From Methylomonas sp. LL1 (GTDB taxonomy: Bacteria; Pseudomonadota; Gammaproteobacteria; Methylococcales; Methylomonadaceae): a DNA stretch of 64,000 nucleotides. Below, piece by piece: positions 17,814 to 25,253 of this stretch. Made by a program: the position numbers and the translations under genes. Within the stretch, counting starts at the first letter, position 1, and each line of letters opens with the position of its first letter. The DNA lies in assembly GCF_015711015.1 (NCBI RefSeq), contig NZ_CP064653.1, forward strand, positions 2,046,001-2,110,000, in the 5' to 3' direction. The notes beneath the pieces are model-generated. The model was not told the origin of the DNA, searched no databases, and saw nothing but the letters and a program-made list of their open reading frames with translations.

Positions 17814-18527
17814 TTACCTTGGCGTATTCCTATGGAATGACTCGACAACGGCCGCAACGTCCAAAAGTTCGTGTTGCACCGCTTGCAGCGCGTAATACAC
17901 CGAATCGTCACTCGGCCGGCCTTCGTCGCCGTCGGTCGCAAAGCTGTTGGATAACATTGTCACGACGGCCACGGCTTTGTTGATCGACATGTTCACCGTG
18001 TCCAATAATCCAAGCGTGCCGTGCTCGAGGCCGATGGGCGACAGCCGGTGACCGAAGTCGGCCGATCCAGCCATGGCGCCGATAAATGAGTTTTCCACTT
18101 CTGTGTCGTCCGGACGGCCCTCACCGACCAGCCAATCGACCGCCGCGACTAAATAGGCGGAGCGCTGACAAAGCCCCCATAGCCACGGACGAGTAAACCG
18201 GCCGCAACGGTTAGGCGATGCGCCTATCTTGGCTAGATGGTCCGTTAATGCCCTCATGCGCAGACCTACTTCGGAAAACGACGACCTATCGATTAACGGG
18301 CAGTAATCAAACTGCTCCACTTCGCGCCCGTATTGTTCGGCAAACATCTGGCCCAGCATTTCATCGAACAGGTTGGCGGCCGAATAAAACTGATCGAGCG
18401 CCGCCGCTGCCGTGGGTTCCGATAAAGTCGCCCAGATGAAGGACAACTCGACAAACTGGTTGCTGAGACTGTGGGCGGCGGTCAGTATTTGGGGGATAGC
18501 GGTTTTGGCGTGCTTTGAATTAATCAT
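17814..18527 (-). CDS. Hypothetical protein of the element
   Basis: A 237-residue, largely helical, soluble protein without a motif I recognise. The ATG at 18527 has an ideal GGAGG ribosome site and overlaps the end of the upstream gene by 8 bases, so it is translated in one block with it. A 118-base gap with an AAAGCTTC-type stem region separates it from the primase. Confidence 0.7.
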   Translation of the reverse strand: MINSKHAKTAIPQILTAAHSLSNQFVELSFIWATLSEPTAAAALDQFYSAANLFDEMLGQMFAEQYGREVEQFDYCPLIDRSSFSEVGLRMRALTDHLAKIGASPNRCGRFTRPWLWGLCQRSAYLVAAVDWLVGEGRPDDTEVENSFIGAMAGSADFGHRLSPIGLEHGTLGLLDTVNMSINKAVAVVTMLSNSFATDGDEGRPSDDSVYYALQAVQHELLDVAAVVESFHRNTPR

Positions 18528-18804
18528 TGACGGCCTCCGGTTTGGTTTGTGTGGTGATGGCAAGTCCTTTTGTCATTGAAAAGTCCATCAACTCTTCCTG
18601 GATCGCGGCCATGTTGGCGGCAATGGGTTCAACCAGCCACGCCAACTCGCTGATTTCGTGATTTGTACTGTTGGTCAACAAATAATCTAATGCCTTTAGG
18701 CGCTGGATTTCGTCCTGCAAGCGCTCCAGTCGGTAATTGATATGGCTAATGATGCGCGCCGAATCGTCGGTGATAAAGACTTGGTTTTTCGTTTTTTCAG
18801 TCAT
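18520..18804 (-). CDS. Small hypothetical protein of the element
   Basis: A 94-residue acidic, helical protein (INYRLERLQDEIQRLKALDY suggests a coiled coil). The start follows GGAGGG. It lies 3 bases after the stop of the upstream gene and overlaps the downstream one, which supports real coding. Function unknown. Confidence 0.68.
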   Translation of the reverse strand: MTEKTKNQVFITDDSARIISHINYRLERLQDEIQRLKALDYLLTNSTNHEISELAWLVEPIAANMAAIQEELMDFSMTKGLAITTQTKPEAVND

Positions 18805-18807
18805 GTC

Positions 18808-19434
18808 TCAACCCTCCAGAATGGCTTTGATTTGCTGTTCGATCGCATAAAGCGCGTTGTCGTCCCAGCCGGGAACGTGGCGAATGTGCAGGACCTGGTG
18901 AAACAAGCGGAAGGCTTCCGCGTCCAGGTTGATCAGCTCGAACAGTGAATGACGGAAAGGGACGTTTTTACGGTAGGCGCTTAATAAAGCGTCAGCCAGA
19001 AATCGGCCCGACTCGCCTGGTTGGCTAACGCGCTTGATCAGCAAATCGGCCTCGAGCGGCATTGGTTGCAGGCCCAGCTCTTCGGCTTGGCGTTTCATGT
19101 AACCGGCCAGGGTCCACGTTTTTGGACGACTCTCGACGCCACCGGCACTCGGTACCAAGTAAATCGTGGCGGGTTTGTCCTGAACAGGTTTGACTGCTGC
19201 GGCCTTGGCTTGATCACGCGCGGTTTGGCAGGCGTCGGCGATTTCCTGGCAAACAATCTGCAAGCAAACGAGTGACGATCCGCGAAGATGATCGATGTTG
19301 ATTTCGTACAGCACGGACTCGATACACATGTCGAGGCTTTCGCGTTTGCGCTTGATCGTTTCAGCCAAATCTTGGCGGCGGGCTTGTGCTTGGGTGGATT
19401 CTGGGCGGATTTCGCCTATAAATTGGGTGTTCAT
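18808..19434 (-). CDS. Hypothetical protein of the element
   Basis: A 208-residue protein with no recognised domain. It has a helical N-terminal half with paired cysteines (SLVCLQIVCQEIADACQTA) and a C-terminal region beginning KTWTLAGYMKRQAEELGL. Its ATG overlaps the stop of the small frame upstream by 4 bases (ATGA). It is an early gene of the leftward replication block, in the position where P4-like elements carry small regulators. Confidence 0.7.
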   Translation of the reverse strand: MNTQFIGEIRPESTQAQARRQDLAETIKRKRESLDMCIESVLYEINIDHLRGSSLVCLQIVCQEIADACQTARDQAKAAAVKPVQDKPATIYLVPSAGGVESRPKTWTLAGYMKRQAEELGLQPMPLEADLLIKRVSQPGESGRFLADALLSAYRKNVPFRHSLFELINLDAEAFRLFHQVLHIRHVPGWDDNALYAIEQQIKAILEG

Positions 19435-19613
19435 AACGCGGTAACTCCTTTGGTGATGGAATAACCGCCACTGATAGTTTCGACGCTATCGGGTGACGGA
19501 CTGAAAACGGGGTCGAAAACTGCCCAAAGGTGCAGCCAGCGCCGAACGCTGCCCGTAATCAGTCCGCCATAACAGAAAAGACACGGCATAACGCCATGCT
19601 GAATGACAGACAT
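19431..19613 (-). CDS. Possible 60-residue leader protein
   Basis: The frame from ATG 19613 (MSVIQHGVMPCLFCYGGL at the start) ends in an ATGA overlap with the next gene, which is the main argument that it is translated. There is no ribosome site before the ATG, and the start sits directly at the edge of a terminator hairpin. It could be a leader peptide whose translation couples to the operon, or spurious. Confidence 0.35.
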   Translation of the reverse strand: MSVIQHGVMPCLFCYGGLITGSVRRWLHLWAVFDPVFSPSPDSVETISGGYSITKGVTAL

Positions 19614-19645
19614 AAAAAAGCCGCTAAGGTCTGCGGCGATTTTTT
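19614..19645. terminator. Hairpin with T runs between alpA and the replication block
   Basis: The stem GCCGC/GCGGC (19620-19624 with 19633-19637) is flanked by six A on the left and six T on the right, so it can terminate in both directions. On the minus strand it stands between alpA and the 19.4-13.1 kb gene block. Confidence 0.65.
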
Positions 19646-19738
19646 CGCCTTTGGTTCTAACCAGGTTTCGACGCCCGGTGCTGGATGTGCCAGCGGTCAA
19701 AAGAATAGCTCTGCTGTTTTTGCGTGTCAAGAAAACAA

Positions 19739-19969
19739 TCACGCTACACCGCCAAGTTTTTCGATCAATGCGCGAATGTCTTCGACTCGCCAAGCAGTTG
19801 TTCGCTCGGATATTTTTACCGGTGCCGGATATGTTCCATCCTTAACTCGATTCAAAAACGTAGTCCGACCAACAGGAATCAGCGGGGGGATTTTTTTCTT
19901 TTTATCCCCAACTATCGACCATATCCGGAGGAAACCGGTTTCAGGTAGTTTGTGTGTTGTTGTGGCCAT
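19739..19969 (-). CDS. AlpA-family transcriptional regulator
   Basis: A 76-residue DNA-binding protein. The core VGRTTFLNRVKDGTYPAPVK followed by TTAWRVEDIRALIE is the typical AlpA/Vis/Cox helix-turn-helix with its recognition hairpin (S/T-x-x-T-x-x-x-x-x-x-G-x-F/Y-P). In P4-like elements proteins of this family control integrase and act as excision factors. It lies upstream of the replication block on the same strand, separated by the terminator hairpin. Confidence 0.88.
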   Translation of the reverse strand: MATTTHKLPETGFLRIWSIVGDKKKKIPPLIPVGRTTFLNRVKDGTYPAPVKISERTTAWRVEDIRALIEKLGGVA

Positions 19970-20065
19970 GCCTTTGCACCCCGATGATGCTTGTTATACA
20001 TGGCTGCATGATGATGGAATTAGCAAAAATAACTAGAACGACAGCTAGCTGATGTCCTGATTTAT

Positions 20066-20671
20066 TTATAGTTTCTTCAATAAATTTCTTGTGTATCCAA
20101 ATGATAAATTAACTTTTTTTGATATTTCATCAGCCGCGTTTTCTTTATTTAGTTTTAGCCTATCCTCATTGTCTCGATAATATTTAATTGCCGCTTCTTT
20201 TCTCGTTGGCGGATGTTTTATATGTCTAAATTTACCGCCTTTGCTTCTTATGGTTCTGTCTCCAGTAGCAAAGTGACAAAAACCATAATAAGACCCAATG
20301 TAATAATTGGCATCGATTAGCGCTTTCATGGCTAAATCCATTCGGCCTTGTGCGTAGTTGTATCCGGACTTCAAGGCATAAAAAAACGCTATAGACAGTA
20401 TCAAATCGTCGTCACTCGAGTCTGACTCAGTTAGCGCGTCATTTAGGCATTTATCAAGGTCTTGTCCGGTTGATTCGTGCGCAATAGCCGCACCGTGAGC
20501 AAGGTTCAAGTAAATTTCAAATATTCTATTAATTTCAGATTCAAGCGCTTGGCCGTCTAATTTATTTCCGATCTCAAATCTAACTGAGTTTTGAATATCG
20601 CAAATACTGTCAGTAAAACAGGCTCGAAAGTCTTCAACCGGTTTGTAATATCTTAAATTTGTAGATTCCAA
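20066..20671 (-). CDS. Hypothetical protein, AT-rich
   Basis: A 201-residue protein I do not recognise. It is acidic and helical in the first 130 residues, with a Lys/Arg-rich C-terminal end (AADEISKKVNLSFGYTRNLL) that looks like a short helix-turn-helix. The start is TTG at 20671, with CGGAGTG about 9 bases before it; no better ATG exists near the N-terminus. Its codon use is visibly more A/T-rich than the surrounding genes, a sign of separate acquisition (cargo of the element). Confidence 0.65.
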   Translation of the reverse strand: MESTNLRYYKPVEDFRACFTDSICDIQNSVRFEIGNKLDGQALESEINRIFEIYLNLAHGAAIAHESTGQDLDKCLNDALTESDSSDDDLILSIAFFYALKSGYNYAQGRMDLAMKALIDANYYIGSYYGFCHFATGDRTIRSKGGKFRHIKHPPTRKEAAIKYYRDNEDRLKLNKENAADEISKKVNLSFGYTRNLLKKL

Positions 20672-20803
20672 AAAAATTCACTCCGTCCAAGTGAAAGTCG
20701 TCCAAGAAGGGTTAACCGGAAACAGGTGGACGAAACCCGCTTATTGCCCGCTAAAGCTATCCGGTTGATTCGATTATAAACAAACTGCGCTGAATACCGC
20801 CAA

Positions 20804-21085
20804 TTATTGATCCGGAAACAGCCGCTTGAAGTCTGCTTCCAGATTGGCCGGCCGGTCACCAAATTGCCGCCAATATTCGCAAAGGCCTATGATGATTTTC
20901 ATGTCGGTATGGCCACACTCGAGCATGATCTTCAGCAGTTCCAGGGTTGGCATGACTTGGGCGGCAACGGGTAACGCTGGCTTACCCGAGCCGGCCGACG
21001 GGTTGAATTGACGGCGGCATAACATGCCGTTACGCGTCAAGTTTGGTAAAGTTTCTAACCTCACCCATTCGTCCGGAACGCTCAT
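20804..21085 (-). CDS. Small hypothetical protein divergent from the Ogr-like gene
   Basis: A 93-residue protein with a helical C-terminal half (PTLELLKIMLECGHTDMKII) and no known domain. The ATG at 21085 abuts the ATG of the Ogr-like gene on the other strand (sequence CATATG). There is no clear ribosome site, so the true start may be internal. Confidence 0.5.
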   Translation of the reverse strand: MSVPDEWVRLETLPNLTRNGMLCRRQFNPSAGSGKPALPVAAQVMPTLELLKIMLECGHTDMKIIIGLCEYWRQFGDRPANLEADFKRLFPDQ

Positions 21086-21340
21086 ATGACTGTTTATTGC
21101 CCGAACTGCCACCAAAAAGCCCGCATCACTTCCCGCAACAATATGAACGATGAAAAAACCGTGGCCGATTTGTATTGCAGTTGCACCAATAAGGATTGCT
21201 ACGCTACGTTTGTCACCACGCTGGGGTTCAAGCACTACCTTAACCCGCCGCTCCAATCGACCATGCAACTGGCGGTCAATTTGTTAAGCACGCTCAGCAA
21301 AGCCGAACGCCTGGCGCTACTGAAGGGTGCGATTGATTGA
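21086..21340 (+). CDS. Ogr/Delta-family zinc-binding transcriptional activator
   Basis: An 84-residue protein. The pattern C-P-N-C-H, then C-S-C-T-N-K-D-C and ATFVTTLGFKHYLNPP match Ogr of phage P2 and Delta of satellite P4, small zinc fingers that activate late promoters of the phage or helper. Here it runs rightward, opposite to the replication block. Its presence without any late structural gene fits a satellite that acts on a helper phage's promoters. The spacing before the ATG has only a weak CGGAA ribosome site. Confidence 0.85.
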   Translation: MTVYCPNCHQKARITSRNNMNDEKTVADLYCSCTNKDCYATFVTTLGFKHYLNPPLQSTMQLAVNLLSTLSKAERLALLKGAID

Positions 21341-21461
21341 ACCGGTTAAAACATCAATTAGGCGCTTTGCTCCTAATTTATGGCGGTGTATTATAGTCCG
21401 TCAAGGTTCAACGAAATACGATAAGCGGCGATAACGTCCGCCTAATACTGGAGCAAATTAT

Positions 21462-21617
21462 ATGGCAAGCAAGGTAAAGGACACGCCGGTACTTCATGGC
21501 AAAGATGCCCAACGTTTTAACCAGAAAATGCGTGAAGCCACTCAAAAAGCTATCTCGAAACAAGAATATGACCGCATGATGGCGGTTTTCAAAAGTGTTC
21601 GCATTGTCGAAAGCTAA
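21462..21617 (+). CDS. 51-residue putative antitoxin partner of the GNAT gene
   Basis: A short gene: ATG at 21462 with TGGAG 9 bases upstream, stop TAA at 21615-21617. The protein starts MASKVKDTPVLHGKDAQRFN, is basic, and has a helical middle (QKMREATQKAISKQEYDRMM). It ends 3 bases before the GNAT gene, the usual order of antitoxin before toxin. Known GNAT toxins pair with ribbon-helix-helix (DUF1778) antitoxins; this protein is shorter and lacks that fold. The region upstream contains a candidate -10 (TATTAT) and the inverted repeat ATTAGG/CCTAAT at 21358-21378. Confidence 0.7.
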   Translation: MASKVKDTPVLHGKDAQRFNQKMREATQKAISKQEYDRMMAVFKSVRIVES

Positions 21618-21620
21618 CAT

Positions 21621-22151
21621 ATGGATGGTTTGGAGTTTGTCCGACTCGGTATTGACGACGAGCGGGATCCATCCTTTGATTGCGGTGATCCTGATTTAAA
21701 CGAGTTCTTTCTCGAAGATTCAAAAGCCAATTGCCGTGAATTATTGGCTGTTACCTATGCTTGGCGGCTGCAGGATAAAACCATAGCCTATTTCAGCGTT
21801 TCTAACGACGCCATCACCAGCCAAGACGTTGATAACTTCAATCGCTTTCGTCGCATGCTACCGAATAGAAAGCGCTACAAAACCATGCCAGCAGTAAAAA
21901 TCGGCCGTTTTGCCGTCCATAAGGACTATAAAAAGCAAAAATATGGCTCGAAGATTATGGACTTCATCAAGATTTGGTTTGTCACCGGCAATAAAACCGG
22001 CTGCCGGTTTGTCATCGTCGACGCCTTAAACAAGGATGATGTTTTGCCCTTCTATGAAAATAACGGATTTTCATATCTCACCCAAAAAGACAAGTCGGAC
22101 CATACCCGGCTGATGTATTTTGACCTTATGCAAATTGCTCATGCTGTTTGA
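21621..22151 (+). CDS. GNAT-family N-acetyltransferase, toxin-like
   Basis: A 176-residue acetyltransferase. The acetyl-CoA-binding region is visible as IGRFAVHKDYKKQKYGSKIM (beta4 and the pyrophosphate loop, with Q-K-Y-G-S in place of the usual R-G-x-G-x). The C-terminal part has PFYENNGFSYL, the conserved motif B with the tyrosine used in catalysis by TacT/AtaT-type toxins that acetylate aminoacyl-tRNA. Size and operon order match type II toxin-antitoxin GNAT genes. An ordinary acetyltransferase cannot be excluded from sequence alone. Confidence 0.82.
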   Translation: MDGLEFVRLGIDDERDPSFDCGDPDLNEFFLEDSKANCRELLAVTYAWRLQDKTIAYFSVSNDAITSQDVDNFNRFRRMLPNRKRYKTMPAVKIGRFAVHKDYKKQKYGSKIMDFIKIWFVTGNKTGCRFVIVDALNKDDVLPFYENNGFSYLTQKDKSDHTRLMYFDLMQIAHAV

Positions 22152-22279
22152 ATAAGACCAAGATAGTCGGCCCGTTATTGCTCTAGCCGGATGCGCTTGT
22201 CCAAGCCAAATACGCGGCGCTGTTGCACTGTTGCAAGGCATGCCGCCGGATTGATGCCACCAACCGGCCGGACATTCCA

Positions 22280-22528
22280 TTATGCCTGACCTTGCGCGAG
22301 CCGCTGCCTTTTCTTGCGGCATGCCGGGCTACATGTGATCGCTGTTTTAATGCCCTCGAAACACTTGCCGCAAACCGCGCATCTGTGCGAATACAATGGC
22401 CGGCTATATGACATGTTGATGGTCTTGTCGTGAGTGGCCGTTCGACCGCGCGGCGCTTCCGCAATATCGGACAAGCGCTTTACCCGCGTTTCATGATATT
22501 GGTCATCGTGTACTTTCACTATTTCCAT
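22280..22528 (-). CDS. Small zinc-ribbon protein under an inverted-repeat operator
   Basis: An 82-residue protein. The C-terminal part HRCAVCGKCFEGIKTAITCS continues P-A-C-R-K-K-R-Q-R, a four-cysteine zinc knuckle with a basic tail of the kind that binds DNA or RNA. The start has an ideal AGGAGG site. A 14-bp inverted repeat sits just upstream. It converges on the GNAT gene. It may be a regulator of the element, for example of the adjacent integrase, but that is inference. Confidence 0.72.
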   Translation of the reverse strand: MEIVKVHDDQYHETRVKRLSDIAEAPRGRTATHDKTINMSYSRPLYSHRCAVCGKCFEGIKTAITCSPACRKKRQRLAQGQA

Positions 22529-22541
22529 ACGCCCTCCTAAA

Positions 22542-22575
22542 TGTCACAGTATCTTAGCACCAAGATACTGTGACA
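22542..22575. promoter_or_regulatory. Perfect 14-bp inverted repeat, candidate operator
   Basis: TGTCACAGTATCTT and its exact complement are separated by 6 bases. It lies 4-5 bases upstream of the ribosome site of the zinc-ribbon gene, so it could be an autoregulatory operator or an mRNA hairpin that hides the ribosome site. Confidence 0.65.
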
Positions 22576-22749
22576 GCAAAAATAAATCAAATCAGTTTTC
22601 GGGGTAAAAAAGAAGTAACCAAATAAAGATTTGTGGTGGATTAGTGCCGGGTCGAATGCTGGGTTTAATGGTCTGTAAGCCTTGGTAGTGCTGACTGTGC
22701 TGGGTATGCTGGGTTATTAATTCTATAAAAAACTGTTTTCCAGGCCGGG

Positions 22750-24003
22750 TTATGCCTGGCGTGGGAACTGGATTACTTGCGCACCGGTTTTCAATGCGTC
22801 CAAGTAATCGGCCCAGGCTTGCATCATCCGCCGGCGTTCGTCCAGGTATTGTGCGCGGTTATAGGCTGCGCGTACCTGATCCTTGGGCATGTGGCACAGT
22901 TGACGCTCGATCGCATCCGGCGACCAGCCTTGTTCGTTGAGTAAGGTCGATGCGGTGGTTCTGAAACCGTGGGCGCTCATCTCGTCGCTTTGGTATCCAA
23001 GGGTTTTTAGCGCGGTGCGGATCGTACCGTCTGACATGGGCCTGCCGTCGCCGCGGCTTGAAGGGAATACGTATCGTCCGGTACCGGTTAGCGGCTTGAT
23101 GGCTTCCAAAATCTCCACCGCTTGGCGCGATAACGGGACAATGTGTTGCGTTTCGGTTTTGGTGACAAAGTAGCGCCATTCCTTGGCTATCAAGTCGATG
23201 TCCTTCCATTCCATTTGGCGAATTTCGCCCGGACGCTGAAACAAATATGGCGAGAGTCTTAATGCGCATTGCACAACAAACGTGCCTTGATAGCAGGAGA
23301 TGTCCCGCAGTAATTGGCCAACTTCCTTGGGCTCAGTGACGGCCGCGTTGTGTTTTACTTTTTGTGCCGGTATTTGAGCGCCTACCGCTTGAGCCGGATC
23401 GTAGTCTGTATAGCCGTGGGCGATGGCATAGGAAAAAGCGCCGCTAATGTCTGAGCGCACACGGTGCGAGGTTTCCAGTTGGTTTTTAATGATTAGCGGC
23501 CGCACGATGGCGAAAACATCCGGCGACTTCACTTCGCCGATAAGCTTTTGACCAATTGCCGGAAATACATACAGCTCGAATCGGCGAAGTTTCTTTTGTT
23601 GGGTAATGTAGCGGACGGTGTGAGCAGTTGACGCCAACCAATCTCGTGTAACGTATTCGAAGCTGTTGATCAGCGGAAGCCCGGCATCAAGGCGTATTTG
23701 AGCCTCGACGGCCTGTTGGTTGTCGGCCTTTTCCTGTTTACGCGTTGCGCTGGGATCGATGCCGTTGGCAACTTGCTCGCGGGCTGCTTCGGCTTTGCGC
23801 CTGGCGCTTTCGAGTGATGTCTCCGGATAAGAGCCAAAACCAAGCCGATTTTGCTTGCCCCCAAACCGGTAAATAAATCGCCAAAGCTTTGATCCGTTGG
23901 TTTTGACGAGCAACGCCAGACATTCGCCGTCATTGATGGTGTAGTCTTTGTCTTTAGGCTTTGCAGCCCTGTAGACCGTGTCTTTATTGAGATTTTTAGC
24001 CAT
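22750..24003 (-). CDS. P4-type tyrosine integrase
   Basis: A 417-residue recombinase that inserts the element into tRNA-Leu. The ATG at 24003 is preferred (protein begins MAKNLNKDTVYRAAKPKDKD, a typical DUF4102 arm-binding start); the longer frame adds 24 unsupported residues. Visible catalytic residues: Arg in LFQRPGEIRQMEW, H-x-x-R in SAHGFRTTASTLLN, His in RQLCHMPKD, and Tyr in AAYNRAQYLDERRRMM. The gene lies next to the tRNA 3' end and is transcribed away from it, the normal P4-integrase geometry. Octamer sites surround its start, suggesting self-control. Confidence 0.93.
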   Translation of the reverse strand: MAKNLNKDTVYRAAKPKDKDYTINDGECLALLVKTNGSKLWRFIYRFGGKQNRLGFGSYPETSLESARRKAEAAREQVANGIDPSATRKQEKADNQQAVEAQIRLDAGLPLINSFEYVTRDWLASTAHTVRYITQQKKLRRFELYVFPAIGQKLIGEVKSPDVFAIVRPLIIKNQLETSHRVRSDISGAFSYAIAHGYTDYDPAQAVGAQIPAQKVKHNAAVTEPKEVGQLLRDISCYQGTFVVQCALRLSPYLFQRPGEIRQMEWKDIDLIAKEWRYFVTKTETQHIVPLSRQAVEILEAIKPLTGTGRYVFPSSRGDGRPMSDGTIRTALKTLGYQSDEMSAHGFRTTASTLLNEQGWSPDAIERQLCHMPKDQVRAAYNRAQYLDERRRMMQAWADYLDALKTGAQVIQFPRQA

Positions 24004-24017
24004 TGAGTGACACCAAA

Positions 24018-24095
24018 AGTGATACGCAGTGATACGGTTAATCTTAAATTTACCGCGTATCACTAAACGTGTCACTGTTTTGGGTGTATGTCACT
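24018..24095. promoter_or_regulatory. Cluster of GTATCACT-type sites beside attR (integrase arm sites)
   Basis: AGTGATAC occurs at 24018 and 24028, GTATCACT at 24057, and looser forms GTGTCACT at 24069 and ATGTCACT at 24088. Copies also flank the other attachment site at 11103, 11120, 11295 and 11307. Short repeats on both sides of an att core are the pattern of integrase arm-binding sites; here they also overlap the integrase promoter. Confidence 0.6.
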
Positions 24096-24122
24096 GCATT
24101 TTGTTGAACTTCTTTGAACAAT

Positions 24123-24157
24123 AAAAAACCCGCTAAGCCTTGAGGCTTGCGGGTTTT
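24123..24157 (-). terminator. Terminator of tRNA-Leu
   Basis: On the minus strand AACCCGC-AAGCCT pairs with AGGCTT-AGCGGGTT, followed by TTTTATT. It lies 33 bases after the tRNA 3' end and also faces the start of the integrase gene. Confidence 0.85.
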
Positions 24158-24189
24158 AATACTTCTTTGCACGTCTCCGTACACATGTT

Positions 24190-24274
24190 TGGTACCGAGG
24201 GTCGGAATCGAACCGACACTCCCGAAGGAACCGGATTTTGAATCCGGCGCGTCTACCAGTTTCACCACCCCGGC
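24190..24274 (-). tRNA. tRNA-Leu (anticodon CAA)
   Basis: An 85-nt tRNA with encoded CCA. Acceptor strands GCCGGGG and CCTCGGT pair, with discriminator A. The D arm contains GGTAGAC, the anticodon loop is TTCAAAA between CCGGA and TCCGG, the long variable arm (CCTTCGGG) marks a class II tRNA, and the T arm reads GTCGG-TTCGATT-CCGAC. It decodes UUG. The element is integrated in its 3' end but leaves the gene intact. Confidence 0.96.
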
Positions 24275-24330
24275 AAAGAAAGTGGGCATTATAAAGACCT
24301 AAATAAGTTTTGCCAAGTATTTTTTTACGA

Positions 24331-25185
24331 TCAGGCCGCCAACACTACCGCTTTGAGTTTTTTCATGGCATTTTGCTCCAGCTGTCGAATGCGCTCGGCG
24401 GACACCTGGTAACGGTCAGCCAACTCGTGCAGCGTGGCTTTCTGCTCCATTAACCAGCGGCTAGCCAGAATATCCCGGCTTCTGTCGTCCAACTCGGACA
24501 TGGCGTTCATCAGCAGGTCTTCCTTTCTATCCTGCCAATCGCTGTTTTCCAACAGCAAGGCCGGATCGGCATTTTGCTGTTCCAGATAGGCAATCGGAGC
24601 AACGCTGCCGTCTTCGCTATCATCATCCAGGCCCGGTTCCAATCCGATATCGCGGCCATCCAGGCGCCTTTCCATTTCAAAAACGGTTTTGACGTCGACA
24701 TCCAGATTCTCGGCTATCGCTTCAGCATCATCCGGCGACAAATAACTCAAATCTTTTTTCATTTTACGTAAATTAAAGAACAGTTTGCGTTGAGCCTTGG
24801 TGGTTGCAACCTTGACGATGCGCCAATTCTTAATCACGTATTCGTGTATCTCGGCCTTGATCCAATGCACCGCAAACGATACCAGCCGCACGCCCATGTC
24901 GGGATCGAAGCGTTTTACCGCTTTCATCAAGCCGATATTGCCTTCTTGCACGATGTCCGCCAGCGGCAATCCGTAACCCGAATAACCACGCGCCACATGA
25001 GCTACAAAGCGGAGATTGGACATGACCAGTTCGCGGGCGGCATTAATGTCGCCTTCGTCGCGATAACGCACGGCCAGTTCGTATTCATGCTCGGAGGACA
25101 ATTTGGGCATGCGCGCAACCAGACTCAAATAACTGTCGAAAGTCCCAACCGACAAATTGATCGGCAAAGCCAACATATTGTTCAT
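24331..25185 (-). CDS. rpoH: Heat-shock sigma factor RpoH (sigma-32)
   Basis: A 284-residue sigma factor that directs RNA polymerase to heat-shock promoters. The ATG at 25185 is chosen because AGAGGGTG precedes it; the frame extends 16 codons further without support. Region 2 contains LPLADIVQEGNIGLMKAVKR and VSFAVHWIKAEIHEYVIKNW; the RpoH box QRKLFFNLRKMK is present, the segment that sets sigma-32 apart. Region 4 ends with the helix-turn-helix LHELADRYQVSAERIRQLEQ. A CIRCE operator lies 43-68 bases upstream of its start, so HrcA control is likely in addition to the usual mRNA thermosensing and chaperone feedback. Confidence 0.95.
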   Translation of the reverse strand: MNNMLALPINLSVGTFDSYLSLVARMPKLSSEHEYELAVRYRDEGDINAARELVMSNLRFVAHVARGYSGYGLPLADIVQEGNIGLMKAVKRFDPDMGVRLVSFAVHWIKAEIHEYVIKNWRIVKVATTKAQRKLFFNLRKMKKDLSYLSPDDAEAIAENLDVDVKTVFEMERRLDGRDIGLEPGLDDDSEDGSVAPIAYLEQQNADPALLLENSDWQDRKEDLLMNAMSELDDRSRDILASRWLMEQKATLHELADRYQVSAERIRQLEQNAMKKLKAVVLAA

Positions 25186-25227
25186 AGCACCCTCTACTTC
25201 GATGTAAAAATTTGGATGACCGAATTC

Positions 25228-25253
25228 TAGCACTCGACAACAAAGAGTGCTAA
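25228..25253. promoter_or_regulatory. CIRCE element (HrcA operator) upstream of rpoH
   Basis: TAGCACTC, a 9-base spacer, then GAGTGCTAA. This matches the CIRCE consensus (TTAGCACTC-N9-GAGTGCTAA) at 17 of 18 arm positions; only the outermost base of the left arm differs. It lies in the 238-base divergent gap between rpoH and glnS, nearer rpoH. Confidence 0.88.

Larger units (their letters stand above)
11221..24212. mobile_element. P4-like integrated element (satellite or remnant) in tRNA-Leu(CAA)
   Basis: About 13 kb is bounded by a displaced copy of the tRNA 3' end (11221-11242) and the intact tRNA-Leu 3' end (24190-24212). Inside are a P4-type integrase next to the tRNA, a second P2-type integrase, a TOPRIM primase and SF3 helicase, AlpA, an Ogr/Delta-like zinc protein, two TubC-docking-like proteins, a GNAT module and small unknown genes. 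Most genes run leftward in one block (19.4 to 13.1 kb). No capsid, tail, portal or terminase gene was recognised. This composition fits a phage satellite of the P4 kind or an integrative element derived from one; whether it is still mobile is unknown. Confidence 0.85.
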
